Below are positions 36,461-44,945 of a stretch of 64,000 nt of DNA, one piece after another (the stretch's first letter is position 1; each line of letters begins with the position of its first letter). Location of the stretch: assembly GCF_002967765.1 (NCBI RefSeq), contig NZ_PUHY01000012.1, forward strand, positions 620,001-684,000, in the 5' to 3' direction. The stretch is from Blastopirellula marina. Its GTDB lineage: Bacteria; Planctomycetota; Planctomycetia; Pirellulales; Pirellulaceae. Below the pieces are notes generated by a model. The model worked only from the letters and a program-made list of their open reading frames with translations, was not told the DNA's origin and ran no database searches. Made by a program: the position numbers and the translations under genes.

Positions 36461-36503
36461 TAAAGAACACGTTCGTTACCAGTGAGTACATTGGCGCCAA
36501 TAC

Positions 36504-37454
36504 TCACCCTGCATTGCCAATCACGGCCACGGCTTTCTCGAAATCCGCATTTGCTAAATCCTCACGCCGAATCCAATAACATAGCGATCCAGCATCACCC
36601 CATAGCCAGCCGGCATCGGATGCCTGGCGATGGATCGAATCGTCGCTGTCGAATTTGGCCAGCATGATCCATGATTTGAGGTCGTCACTGGGCGTTTCGC
36701 CAAAGCGCTGCGCATAGAAGCGCTGAGCGTGGACTCGCATGTCTGCTCCCATCGGCTCATAGACCGATCCCAGCAAACGATGATCACTGGCAGGTTTACC
36801 GGCGGTAACGCCATGCATTTCCTCGACCATTTCCAAAGCTCGGTCCCATTCGTCGGAGTCCGCATGGGCATCGACCAGTTCGTCGGCCCGCTTAAACAAC
36901 AAATTCAACGAGTCCTTTTTCATCGACATCGCTCGACGGAATGTAACGCGATGTTCGGTGTAGGGACAAAAACGCGGGGACTCGTAATGCGGCACTTTCT
37001 TATTAGCGGCTATTGAAGGTTCGACCAGTTCTGGGAAATCTGACCTGATCAGGGGAGCTTCTTCCGGCGCGTAAGTAACCACACCATATGGGTACTCGAG
37101 CGGTTTGGGCGGCGGCAAACGTGTATTGGCGGACTGCCAATGGGCCATGATATCGAACCAAAAATAAAGCCAGCCATCGTTAGGTAGCAAAGCAGTTTCA
37201 GGTAGATCAGCAAGATGGATTTGGGCCAGAAACTGGAGGGGATGATCGATGTCATGTCGGACCGGCCAAAAGGTTCCCTCCGCCAAATGTGGCAGACCAC
37301 CAAATTTTGATGTCCCAATCCGTAGCGACCTTCCTGCCTTGCTGCCGACATTCATCCGGACCGCAGGTTCCAATCCTTCGTGAATCAAATTGGCGTGACG
37401 CTGTAGACCATACTTACTTAGCAAACGATCGATTGGAAAGTCAGTTCTCGTCAT
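36504..37454 (-). CDS. DUF1963 (YwqG-like) protein
   Basis: A protein of about 316 residues of the DUF1963 family, whose biochemical role is not established. Family marks: 'LLSKYGLQRHANLIHEGLEP', 'KFGGLPHLAEGTFWPV', 'PLQFLAQIHLADLPETALLP', 'GWLYFWFDIM', 'HRLLGSVYEPM', and 'DSDDSIHRQASDAGWLWGDA' followed by 'CYWIRREDL'. ATG 37454 puts the conserved start about ten residues in; ATG 37517 would add 21 residues with no better ribosome-binding site. DUF1963 genes often sit next to small acidic hypothetical genes, as here. Confidence 0.82.
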   Translation of the reverse strand: MTRTDFPIDRLLSKYGLQRHANLIHEGLEPAVRMNVGSKAGRSLRIGTSKFGGLPHLAEGTFWPVRHDIDHPLQFLAQIHLADLPETALLPNDGWLYFWFDIMAHWQSANTRLPPPKPLEYPYGVVTYAPEEAPLIRSDFPELVEPSIAANKKVPHYESPRFCPYTEHRVTFRRAMSMKKDSLNLLFKRADELVDAHADSDEWDRALEMVEEMHGVTAGKPASDHRLLGSVYEPMGADMRVHAQRFYAQRFGETPSDDLKSWIMLAKFDSDDSIHRQASDAGWLWGDAGSLCYWIRREDLANADFEKAVAVIGNAG

Positions 37455-37517
37455 CGGTTTCGTAGTACTGTGAAATGAATACTTCTCCTCCGGTTCCTCC
37501 CCAAAAACCGCACGCAT

Positions 37518-37959
37518 AACCGATTCTAACTCAGAGGATCGCTGATCTCATCCGCAGATTGGATTTCTCGAAGATACAGGCCGAAATGTTGCTACGAATG
37601 TTCCTCGCGTCGTGTACTTGGGCAATTGAGTTTCGTCAGTTCCGCGCTGAGATCTATCTTGGAGGCAACTCATAAGCACTATGTTTTGGCGGATCTTTTT
37701 TTGTGACTCTAAACTGTTTCGTTCGCCGCTCAGCTCACCAACTTAAAAACAAGATTATCTGCTCGAGTGCGAATAGATGAGCAGTCCGTTTGGTTACGTC
37801 AGTTTGGGGATCCCTAAACTCGACGGCAGCACAAGCCCTACAGAGGGGCAAATCATTGCAACCCTACCCTCGTTCGATAACATCGTAGCGAGGCACTGAG
37901 GCGGTGCTACATTTTCACAGGTCTTGTCTCGACCGTCGTTTGATATTTGGGGATTCACC
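37518..37959. other. Intergenic region between DUF1963 and SPFH genes
   Basis: About 440 bp between divergent genes. No open frame with protein-like composition, repeat or obvious hairpin was found. It must hold the promoters of both the DUF1963 gene and the SPFH operon; no clear -35/-10 pair could be singled out. Confidence 0.5.
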
Positions 37960-38961
37960 ATGATCGAGTTTGTAGTGGGGCTGACTTTAGGCTTCATGAT
38001 GTACGTCTTTTTCCGCGTGGTTTTGACGGGGTTTTACGTGATCCCACCAGACCAACGGGCCGTGATTACGACGTTTGGCAGAGCCGATCGATTGTCTAAC
38101 GATTTCAGTGAACCACTGGACGATCCGAATCTTACCGACGAAGAAAAGAAGCGCTATACCTATCCCAAGGTGCGCGTAGTTGGCCCCGGCGGTCCCTACT
38201 TCAAAATGCCGTGGCAGCAGGTTCATAAGGTGAGCGTGGCCACACGCAGCGTTGACTTGGTATGGGACCCCACTAAAAAGCAAGAAACCATCGAGGCCGT
38301 CACGAAGGACAATCTCACCACCGGCGTTAACGGTCAGATCCGTTACCGAGTGAGCGAGAACAACATGTACGCGTTCCTGTTCGGCGTCGAAAGCCCGCTG
38401 GAGCACATCATGGGATACTTCGTGAGTGTCCTTCGAGAACGCATCGCGACATTCAGCGATCCAAAAGGAGCCAGCTTGCTCGCCAAACCAGGCGATGAGG
38501 ATGACGACGCACGAACGTCAGTGGATCTATCGGAAGGTGTTTCCATCAACGACCTACGCAAGAACCTTCCACTTCTTAATTCCTACATGGAGGAGCAGTG
38601 CCGCTGCACACCAGGTCGCTATGGTGTGGAGTTGGATGCCGCACTGATTACCAGTATCGATCCTCCACCGGAAGTCGACCGAGCACTGTCGGCAATCAAT
38701 AGCACGCGCAACCAGGTGGCAGCCGATATCAGCACTGCCCAAGCCGACGCGGAACAACAAATCACGATGAGCAAGCGAGCCGTCGACATCGCCTCGAACA
38801 ACGCCCAGGCTGAAGTCGCACCGCTTCGCGAATTAGCTCGCACGCTCACGCAAATCAAATCGGAAGGGGGCTCGACGGCATTGCATGCGTACATTCGCGA
38901 CATGCGTGTGCCTCTTCTCGCTCGTGCGACAAGTGTCGTCCAGACGCACGAAGCGAAGTAA
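37960..38961 (+). CDS. SPFH/band-7 membrane protein 1
   Basis: A 333-residue protein of the SPFH (stomatin/prohibitin/flotillin/HflK-C) superfamily. One N-terminal helix (FVVGLTLGFMMYVFFRVVLT) is followed by 'VIPPDQRAVITTFGRADRL', the usual start of the SPFH fold. It carries an insertion (LDDPNLTDEEKKRYTYPKVR) before 'GGPYFKMPWQQVHKVSVATR'. The second half is helical and charged with a coiled-coil tail (ADAEQQITMSKRAVDIASNN). ATG 37960 has GGGGATT upstream. SPFH proteins assemble into membrane cages that organise microdomains or regulate FtsH-type proteases; no protease is next to it. Confidence 0.88.
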   Translation: MIEFVVGLTLGFMMYVFFRVVLTGFYVIPPDQRAVITTFGRADRLSNDFSEPLDDPNLTDEEKKRYTYPKVRVVGPGGPYFKMPWQQVHKVSVATRSVDLVWDPTKKQETIEAVTKDNLTTGVNGQIRYRVSENNMYAFLFGVESPLEHIMGYFVSVLRERIATFSDPKGASLLAKPGDEDDDARTSVDLSEGVSINDLRKNLPLLNSYMEEQCRCTPGRYGVELDAALITSIDPPPEVDRALSAINSTRNQVAADISTAQADAEQQITMSKRAVDIASNNAQAEVAPLRELARTLTQIKSEGGSTALHAYIRDMRVPLLARATSVVQTHEAK

Positions 38962-39017
38962 CGTCGACGCCAGATTGATCTTGCTAATCAACACACCTTT
39001 CTCTAGAGCTTTTTGCA

Positions 39018-39953
39018 ATGTTCCCCACACTAGTTGCTATTGGATTCTTCGTTGGTTTGTCGTTTATTCCGATCTTGTTACGACTGGCCACTGGGTTTGG
39101 TTTATACGTCGTTGTCAAAGAATGTGAGTCCCACGTTTACACCTTGTTCGGAAAGGTGATGGGCACGATTGACGAGCCAGGTCTTCACTTTCCGATTTCT
39201 ATTTTTGGGACTGGTGCCCTCCTGGTACCGTTCTTTGGCAAACGACACGTCGTCAGCACCGCTTTACGGCAACACTATCTTCGCGGCCAGATGGTCAACT
39301 CAGAGGAAGGAACGCCCATGGGTGTTGGCCTTTGGTACGAAATGGAAGTGAACGATCCCGTTGCTTATCTATTCATCAACACGAACCCAGAGGGTTCGCT
39401 ACAAGCCAACGTCGCTTCGAGTGCGATCAGTACGCTCTCGAACCTCGAAATGGACAAGATGCTGGAAGACCGGCACAGTCTAAGCCGTACCGTTCGTGCG
39501 ACCGTTTCTCCTTTAAGCGAGAAGTGGGGTTATCGACTCGGCTCGGTCTATATCCGCAAAGTCTTCTTCACCGATGTGCAAATGGTCCACAACATCACTG
39601 ACAAGGTCGTCAAACGATTGATTCAGGTGACCAGCGCCATGAAGCAAGATGGTGAAAATCGTGTCGGTTTGATTAAGAGTGAAACTGCCAAGGAAGTCTC
39701 GCAAAAAATGGCAGAAGCGGGTGCTATGCGACCTGATATTGTTGGCAAGATGCTGAACGAGATTAGCAAGGCAGATCCCGAGATCATGGATGCAACGCTG
39801 GAAGTGATGGAAGTCGAGAAACTCCTCTCCTCGAATGCAGCCATCAACATTATTCCTCGCGGAGGAAACGTTTTGTTTAACTTGAACTCCGGCAATGGCA
39901 AAACAAACTCTAATCGACAACAATACGTCGAAGCGGAAGGCTCAAACCGTTAA
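39018..39953 (+). CDS. SPFH/band-7 membrane protein 2
   Basis: A 311-residue SPFH protein in the same operon, 56 bp after the first. The N-terminal helix is 'TLVAIGFFVGLSFIPILLRL'. Then come 'YTLFGKVMGTIDEPGLHFPI', 'GVGLWYEMEVNDPVAYLFIN', 'LGSVYIRKVFFTDVQMVHNI' and an alpha-helical end (AKEVSQKMAEAGAMRPDIVG). It lacks the insertion of protein 1, so the two are distinct subunits, as in HflK/HflC or the plant and bacterial prohibitin-like pairs. It probably forms a hetero-oligomeric cage with protein 1 (inference). Confidence 0.87.
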   Translation: MFPTLVAIGFFVGLSFIPILLRLATGFGLYVVVKECESHVYTLFGKVMGTIDEPGLHFPISIFGTGALLVPFFGKRHVVSTALRQHYLRGQMVNSEEGTPMGVGLWYEMEVNDPVAYLFINTNPEGSLQANVASSAISTLSNLEMDKMLEDRHSLSRTVRATVSPLSEKWGYRLGSVYIRKVFFTDVQMVHNITDKVVKRLIQVTSAMKQDGENRVGLIKSETAKEVSQKMAEAGAMRPDIVGKMLNEISKADPEIMDATLEVMEVEKLLSSNAAINIIPRGGNVLFNLNSGNGKTNSNRQQYVEAEGSNR

Positions 39954-39965
39954 TGGAATTTAAGA

Positions 39966-40394
39966 ATGCCCCAAGACTACAACGATCATTTGCGGCATGA
40001 AGCAGTCCGTGGTTCGGATGGAGCCAATCTACTCGACATCTTTAAGCTAATGGTCGGTACGCTGTTAGTTGTCGTCGGGGCAGGACTGGGAATTTATCTC
40101 GCGGAGAGCGTGTTTCAAGTTGTCTTTGGGGACGAGCCACCTGCGATGATTGAGCGGGTGGCTGAGCTGGCAGTTGAAAAGGTAAAGGCGGAAGCACCCA
40201 ATGCAAACGCACAACAAATCGAGCTCGCCCCTGATCTCATGCAGACCATCCTCTACGGTCTGACGTTCTTTCTCTTGCTGTTACCGATGATCGTCGCCAC
40301 TACGCTGATTTCTTCCGGCGTCAAATTGATGCGCGGGCAAGCGAACGAAGTCATCGCCATGTTGGCCGAGAAGCTGACCAAGTCTGATCGCTGA
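39966..40394 (+). CDS. Two-helix membrane protein of the SPFH operon
   Basis: A 142-residue protein, starting 12 bp after the second SPFH gene. Two hydrophobic helices are visible (LLDIFKLMVGTLLVVVGAGL and ILYGLTFFLLLLPMIVATTL), separated by an acidic, Ala-rich segment with 'VAELAVEKVKAEAPNANAQQ'. It has no known domain. Tight linkage suggests it is a partner of the SPFH pair, comparable to the small NfeD-type partners of flotillins, though no NfeD motif was recognised. Confidence 0.78.
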   Translation: MPQDYNDHLRHEAVRGSDGANLLDIFKLMVGTLLVVVGAGLGIYLAESVFQVVFGDEPPAMIERVAELAVEKVKAEAPNANAQQIELAPDLMQTILYGLTFFLLLLPMIVATTLISSGVKLMRGQANEVIAMLAEKLTKSDR

Positions 40395-40847
40395 AAATCT
40401 CGCGAACCTAGAATGGTGTCCGACGGACACGGAAATTCAACCGATCCGTGAATCCACTTACTTCAGATTTGAAATACTCTTCGCTTCGAATTGAGTTTTA
40501 GCTCGATCAGAAATCACCCCCGATCTGGAAATTGGTATTCCCTCGAAAGTTCTAACGAACTGACGATAAAACAAATTGCAATTTGGGTAGCGCCCATTTT
40601 GCACTAAGCGATACGACAATCGAGATCTATACAAAATGCCAATAATTAGCGCTTTTCACAATGAATGCACTATTATTCGTTTTTTTAAGAATTAAGTTGA
40701 CCCGATTCGCCATTTCGGAGAAACTTGGCAATCTCTCCTCACCCAGTCAATCTGATCCCCACTTCAAACCCCCTTTCGGGGTTATTCCTCCAATCACGTT
40801 TTAAGCCATTTGGCTGCTATTCATTTTTCTGTTCTTGGAGTAATGCG
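40395..40847. other. AT-rich leader region of DUF1559 gene
   Basis: About 450 bp, clearly richer in A and T than its surroundings, upstream of the DUF1559 gene. No gene was recognised; an in-frame ATG at 40725 gives no plausible N-terminus. A TTGACC at about 40696 might be a -35 element but lacks a good -10. It probably contains the promoter and a long leader. Confidence 0.45.
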
Positions 40848-41876
40848 ATGCCCCTTTGCCCTCCTGCCTCATCCCGTTCGCGAACAGGATTCACGCTTGT
40901 GGAACTGTTGGTTGTGATCGCCATCATTGGCGTACTCATCGCCCTCTTGCTGCCTGCCGTTCAGCAAGCCAGAGAGGCCGCGCGACGAATGACTTGCTCA
41001 AACCATCTGAAGCAACTCGCGCTGGCTTGCCACAACTATCACGACACATACAGCCAATTCCCTTTGAGCTATCGACAGGGTGGATACGACGTTAACGGAA
41101 ACGGTACTAGTTGGATGCGTGAGGTCTTGCCATTCATCGAACAGGCTAACTTGTACGATCAAATCGACCCTCGCTGGGGCGTTGGCAATGACCCGAGAAA
41201 CTCGGCTAGTCCTTGGCATTCCAATCCAACTCAGGGTTCCAACGCTTGGGTTGCTCAGCAAGTGATTGATTCGTTTCTGTGCCCAAGCGATGGTCTTAAT
41301 GACGAAGGTCGCCGTACGGGACGTGCCAACATCGATGGTGGAGCGAACATCGCGATCAACAATTACAAGGGCGTATGCGGAGCGAACTGGGCCTGGGGCA
41401 CCTGGCAAGTGAGCACCGGTCCGCACGCCGTTACACCGTTCGGACCAACGAACAACGGCCTGGACGCTGGAAATGGCGTTTTCTTTCGCGGTGGAGACAC
41501 CGGAAATCAGCGTTGGAGTAAGACCAAGATGGCATCGATTCTCGATGGTACATCCAACACGTACATGATTGGCGAAGCGATTCCTGCCTATTGCACGCAT
41601 TCGTGGTGGTGGTGGTTCAACGGCACCACGGCGACTTGTGCCGTTCCGCCGAATGCTCCAGCCCAGCATTCCAGCTGTCAGACCGGCAATCGTATCGCCG
41701 ATCTCATCTGTGCAGCCGGTGACTGGCCGAATAACTACTCGTTCATGAGCCAACACCCAGGTGGTCTGCAATTCGCTTACGCCGATGGCAGCGTTAGTTT
41801 CGTCTCCGAAACGATCGACATCACCGTCTATCGCAACAACGCCACGATCGCCAGCGGCGAGGTAAGCCAACGTTAG
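40848..41876 (+). CDS. DUF1559 prepilin-like exported protein
   Basis: A 342-residue protein of the planctomycete DUF1559 family (type II/IV-secretion prepilin-like). The signal is 'RTGFTLVELLVVIAIIGVLI', with likely prepilin peptidase cleavage after G14 and the conserved E at +5, followed by 'LLPAVQQAREAARRMTCSNH'. The C-terminal part holds the family signatures 'NNYKGVCGANWAWGTW', 'KMASILDGTSNTYMIGEA' and 'YSFMSQHPGGLQFAYADGSV'. The ATG at 40848 with GGAG upstream is right because it places the prepilin motif near the start. Members occur in tens to hundreds of copies per genome. Function is unknown. Confidence 0.96.
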   Translation: MPLCPPASSRSRTGFTLVELLVVIAIIGVLIALLLPAVQQAREAARRMTCSNHLKQLALACHNYHDTYSQFPLSYRQGGYDVNGNGTSWMREVLPFIEQANLYDQIDPRWGVGNDPRNSASPWHSNPTQGSNAWVAQQVIDSFLCPSDGLNDEGRRTGRANIDGGANIAINNYKGVCGANWAWGTWQVSTGPHAVTPFGPTNNGLDAGNGVFFRGGDTGNQRWSKTKMASILDGTSNTYMIGEAIPAYCTHSWWWWFNGTTATCAVPPNAPAQHSSCQTGNRIADLICAAGDWPNNYSFMSQHPGGLQFAYADGSVSFVSETIDITVYRNNATIASGEVSQR

Positions 41877-41909
41877 TCGTTTGCTTGTTCTTTTCCTTCC
41901 ACGTTGTCA

Positions 41910-41943
41910 CCAGGCAATTGATCATAGGGAATCAATTGCCTGG
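41910..41943 (+). terminator. Long hairpin between DUF1559 and lipoprotein genes
   Basis: CCAGGCAATTGAT (41910-41922) and ATCAATTGCCTGG (41931-41943) form a perfect 13-bp stem with an 8-nt loop. No T run follows, so it may be an RNA-processing or partial-termination element that sets the ratio of the two proteins, rather than a full terminator. Confidence 0.5.
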
Positions 41944-41966
41944 TTCAGCCGAATGAGTGATCCATC

Positions 41967-42389
41967 ATGACAAGATTCCAACTCAGCATGTGTATGATGC
42001 TGACCCTTTTCGCACTCTGCGTTGGGTGCAATAGCAAGCCAGAACCGGTACCAGTTACCATGACCGTTCAACACAAGGGGAAGCCCGTTTCCGACGTGAG
42101 AATCAACTTGATCGGAAGTACTGGATCATCGTCCTTTGCATTCACCGATTCCTCCGGCAAAAGCGAAGGTTTCAAATCCGCTGGAGTCGATGGAGTTGTT
42201 CCTGGCGAGTACACCGTTACCCTGGCCTCGAAAGAGGAAACTGCCCTTGATTCAGGCGATGCCGACTATTCGGCAAAGCCAGCGAAAGTCAGCTTTCCAG
42301 CCAAGTACAAGTCTTCTGTCAGCTCAGATCAAAAGATCACGGTCGACTCAAGCGGAGAAAACAACTTTACAGTTGAACTGACGGACTAG
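41967..42389 (+). CDS. Small lipoprotein with Ig/CarboxypepD-like domain
   Basis: A 140-residue protein with a lipobox (MLTLFALCVGCNSKPEPVPV). The mature part resembles a small carboxypeptidase-regulatory or transthyretin-like beta fold: 'VTMTVQHKGKPVSDVRINLI', 'SFAFTDSSGKSEGFKS', 'GVVPGEYTVTLAS'. In planctomycetes such lipoproteins very often follow a DUF1559 gene, as here (90 bp downstream). A joint role at the outer surface is inferred from that linkage. Confidence 0.88.
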   Translation: MTRFQLSMCMMLTLFALCVGCNSKPEPVPVTMTVQHKGKPVSDVRINLIGSTGSSSFAFTDSSGKSEGFKSAGVDGVVPGEYTVTLASKEETALDSGDADYSAKPAKVSFPAKYKSSVSSDQKITVDSSGENNFTVELTD

Positions 42390-42427
42390 ACCGATCCATC
42401 CGAGTGACTCATCCCAACATGCGAAAG
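42390..42427. other. Start of 338-bp non-coding stretch
   Basis: The gap 42390-42727 before the DUF2569 gene has no supported gene. It holds the hairpin described at 42428-42453 and, further right, an A/T-rich segment likely to carry the DUF2569 promoter. Confidence 0.4.
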
Positions 42428-42453
42428 CCGGACGCCGAAACGATTGGCGTCTG
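42428..42453 (+). terminator. Possible terminator hairpin
   Basis: CCGGACGCC (42428-42436) pairs with GGCGTCTGG (42445-42453), one G-T pair, loop of 8 nt, 38 bp past the lipoprotein stop. No T run follows, so termination is uncertain. Confidence 0.4.
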
Positions 42454-42727
42454 GCAGGTGACAAGTGGAAGCAGATTCCCAAGATACTCTATCAATCACC
42501 TAAGCTGTTCCTGCCACATGCTTATCCAGATCTTATCGTGGCTCAGAGTAGCACCGAACCAGACTTCTTGTGGCGAACGATCTGAACAAACCTAAGCAGA
42601 AAGTTTCGGGTATATTGTCTTTTTAATAAGTCACGATTTATCGATGACAGGCAGGAAGAAGTCTGACTAAACTAGGAATCGCTAGTTTGAGACTTCACTA
42701 CCTAAACTTCTCTGGATAGGTTTTCCC

Positions 42728-43261
42728 ATGGATCCGTACGCTTCACCCGCTCTTGAAACCACGAATGAAGAAAACCGGAATTCGCCCGAAGAGAACGAGA
42801 AGTTAAAAGGTCTTCAGGGCTGGTTGATTCTAGTCGGGATCGGAATTGTCCTCTCACCGATTCGCATTGCAATACTCATGCTGACGACTTATCCGCCGAT
42901 TTTCGCAAACGGAAGTTGGGCGGTACTCACCACACCAGGAAACGAGTATTACAATCCCCTTTGGGCGCCAATTATCATCGGTGAAATTGCTATTAACTGC
43001 CTGCAATTGCTGGTGAGCCTCTATCTGGCTTATCTCTTCTTTGCCAAGAAGGCGGCATTTCCTTATTGGTACATCGGATTTTCACTATTCGTCACCGCGT
43101 TTATCGTGATCGATGCCTTTGTCGTGAAGTTGGTTCTGCCAAATGAACCAGTTTTCGATCCCGACACGATAAGAGAACTTGTGCGCAGTTTGATTTCGTG
43201 TGCCATTTGGATTCCATACATGCTGGTTTCCAAACGTGTGAAAGTCACCTTCACGAACTAA
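42728..43261 (+). CDS. DUF2569 four-helix membrane protein
   Basis: A 177-residue integral membrane protein of the DUF2569 family, function unknown. It starts MDPYASPALETTNEEN, the M-[ND]-P-Y-x-S-P opening also seen at 4799. Marks are 'LKGLQGWLILVGIGIVLSPI' and the closing 'IWIPYMLVSKRVKVTF'. Four hydrophobic segments are visible. Its stop overlaps the stop of the convergent gene at 43258 by four bases. No terminator separates them. Confidence 0.85.
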   Translation: MDPYASPALETTNEENRNSPEENEKLKGLQGWLILVGIGIVLSPIRIAILMLTTYPPIFANGSWAVLTTPGNEYYNPLWAPIIIGEIAINCLQLLVSLYLAYLFFAKKAAFPYWYIGFSLFVTAFIVIDAFVVKLVLPNEPVFDPDTIRELVRSLISCAIWIPYMLVSKRVKVTFTN

Positions 43262-44007
43262 AGCGGTGTGGCAGCGTTACCGTCCAATTCAAACGATTGG
43301 TTCGAGTTCGAGAATCGATCGTGCCAGGATTGGACTTCGTTGCGAACTTGTTGCATGGCCGACTCAGGCGACTCGGCCGTGGCCTCGAAACGACGGGAGT
43401 ATTCGGCCAGACCAATTTTGATAGTCACTGTGCAGTGAAATCGATACACGCGCTGGGCGTTGCCCCAAGATTCCAACCGATAGTAGGTCGCTCCAAGTCG
43501 ATCCAGTTCTGCCTGCAGATCGGTGGTGTTCTCGTTGATCATGCCGGTCGAAGGAATCTGTGGTGCGGTCAGACGGTCGCTCGGTAGCGGCAAATCGTCG
43601 ATGGGGTCGGTATCAGGTCGCGAGAAGGTCGGCATCCTACCTGAATGGGAAGCAACCTCTGCAGGAATCTCCCATTTAGTCGGTTGAATTGGGTTGTTTC
43701 GCCCATCCGCTGCTTGAGAAAGTGGAGCCTCATAGTCGGTTACACGACTGACGGGCGTCAATGGTTCGTTTTGTTGCGATGTGGGAGATGTCGCCGAAAG
43801 AACCGGAAATGATGCTAGCTCATCCGCAGGACGAACTGGTGGAATCGATGCGGCAGGCGAATCGGATTCACTTTCCGGAAGAAAGCTATTCAGGGCCCCC
43901 TGAACACCTTCGGGCATGATTGCGATTAAGGGCAATCCAATTAAGAACAGTAATACGATCAATGATCGGATCGTTGTTAGTTCCGAGTTCACTTGCACGT
44001 CTTTCAC
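43258..44007 (-). CDS. Membrane-anchored hypothetical protein
   Basis: A 249-residue protein. One helix near the N-terminus (RSLIVLLFLIGLPLIAIMPE) is followed by a long Pro/Ser/Asp-rich linker ('PVRPADELASFPVLSATSPT', 'SRPDTDPIDDLPLPSDR') and a C-terminal domain of about 90 residues ('ELDRLGATYYRLESWGNAQR', 'YRFHCTVTIKIGLAEYSRRF', 'AMQQVRNEVQSWHDRFS'). That domain resembles short planctomycete modules with the pattern Y-R-F-x-C. No function is assigned. Confidence 0.72.
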   Translation of the reverse strand: MKDVQVNSELTTIRSLIVLLFLIGLPLIAIMPEGVQGALNSFLPESESDSPAASIPPVRPADELASFPVLSATSPTSQQNEPLTPVSRVTDYEAPLSQAADGRNNPIQPTKWEIPAEVASHSGRMPTFSRPDTDPIDDLPLPSDRLTAPQIPSTGMINENTTDLQAELDRLGATYYRLESWGNAQRVYRFHCTVTIKIGLAEYSRRFEATAESPESAMQQVRNEVQSWHDRFSNSNQSFELDGNAATPL

Positions 44008-44107
44008 GTAGGTCCATCTACAGAAGACAGCTATCGTAGATCACCCAGGCAAGACAGCAAATAGCGATTTGCCTCGGAATCGCCGGCGGAGTTGGCAAAT
44101 CTACCAA

Positions 44108-44147
44108 GAAAAAGAACCGACCGCCTGAAAAACAGACGGTCGGTTTC
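44108..44147 (-). terminator. Rho-independent terminator
   Basis: On the minus strand AACCGACCG pairs with CGGTCGGTT, extended by a partly paired loop, and is followed by TTCTTTTTC. It lies about 65 bp past the stop of the EF-hand gene. Confidence 0.72.
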
Positions 44148-44210
44148 CGGAATAGTTGCTGTATGGACCACTACTATTCTTGAGGCACAGTGGTCGACAG
44201 CGGGATGAAA

Positions 44211-44945
44211 CTAGTTGTTGTCGCCATCGCGAGGTCCGCGGCGAGGGCCACCTTCCCCATCACGAGGTCCGCGACGTGGACCGCCTTCGCCGTCGCGAGG
44301 ACCACGGGCACCTTCAGGACGATCACCTCGATCGCCACCACGAGCCCCGAAGCCTGGACGCTGTTGGCCGAATTCCTTCAGCTTTTCCTTCTGCTCTTCG
44401 GTCAGGATCGAAGCGAGCTTCTTCTCGACTTCTTCCTGCAGAGCACGAACGTCACGACGTTGTTCTTCACTCAGGCCGAGACGTTCCATTACAAAGGCAG
44501 GCATGATGGTTCCAGGTTGGAAGCCCATGCCAGCCCCTGGACCCATGCCCATTCCACGACCACCAGGACCTTGGCCTTCTGGGCGACCTTCACCACGGCC
44601 AGGGCCACCCTGACCACGTCCACGGCTAAACGCAGCGGTCAGCTCTTCTTTGGTCAGGTAACCGTCTTTGTCCGTATCGGCCCGCTCGAAGATAGCAGCA
44701 ATGCGGCTTTCGCCCAGCTCTTCCTTCGACAGCTTACCGTCGCTGTCTTTGTCCATCTGCATGACGCGTTGGATCATTTGTTCCGGGTCGAACTGACTAC
44801 CACCACGTGGGCCACCTTCGCGTGGACCGCCTTCACGAGGTCCACGAGGACCGCGTTCGCCGTCTTGGGCATTGACCGATGCAACGGCCACGCCAACGAA
44901 CAACAGCGAGAAAATGGCCAACGATTGTTTCCAAGAATTCTTCAT
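44211..44945 (-). CDS. Secreted EF-hand protein with Gly/Pro/Arg-rich repeats
   Basis: A 244-residue exported protein. A signal peptide (QSLAIFSLLFVGVAVASVNA) is followed by a Gly/Pro/Arg segment with 'RGPREGGPREGGPRGG'. Two EF-hand loops are clear, 'DKDSDGKLSKEE' at about 65-76 and 'DTDKDGYLTKEE' at about 90-101, so Ca binding is expected. A helical segment ('LGLSEEQRRDVRALQEEVEK') resembles the periplasmic Spy/CpxP-type or heavy-metal-sensor helix pair found in such planctomycete proteins. The C-terminus has tandem copies of PRDGEGGPRRG. Confidence 0.86.
   Translation of the reverse strand: MKNSWKQSLAIFSLLFVGVAVASVNAQDGERGPRGPREGGPREGGPRGGSQFDPEQMIQRVMQMDKDSDGKLSKEELGESRIAAIFERADTDKDGYLTKEELTAAFSRGRGQGGPGRGEGRPEGQGPGGRGMGMGPGAGMGFQPGTIMPAFVMERLGLSEEQRRDVRALQEEVEKKLASILTEEQKEKLKEFGQQRPGFGARGGDRGDRPEGARGPRDGEGGPRRGPRDGEGGPRRGPRDGDNN
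44220..44300 (-). repeat. Tandem 33-bp coding repeat
   Basis: Two full copies and part of a third of the unit encoding PRDGEGGPRRG lie at the 3' end of the EF-hand gene. The nucleotide copies are also close, so replication slippage is likely. Confidence 0.75.
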
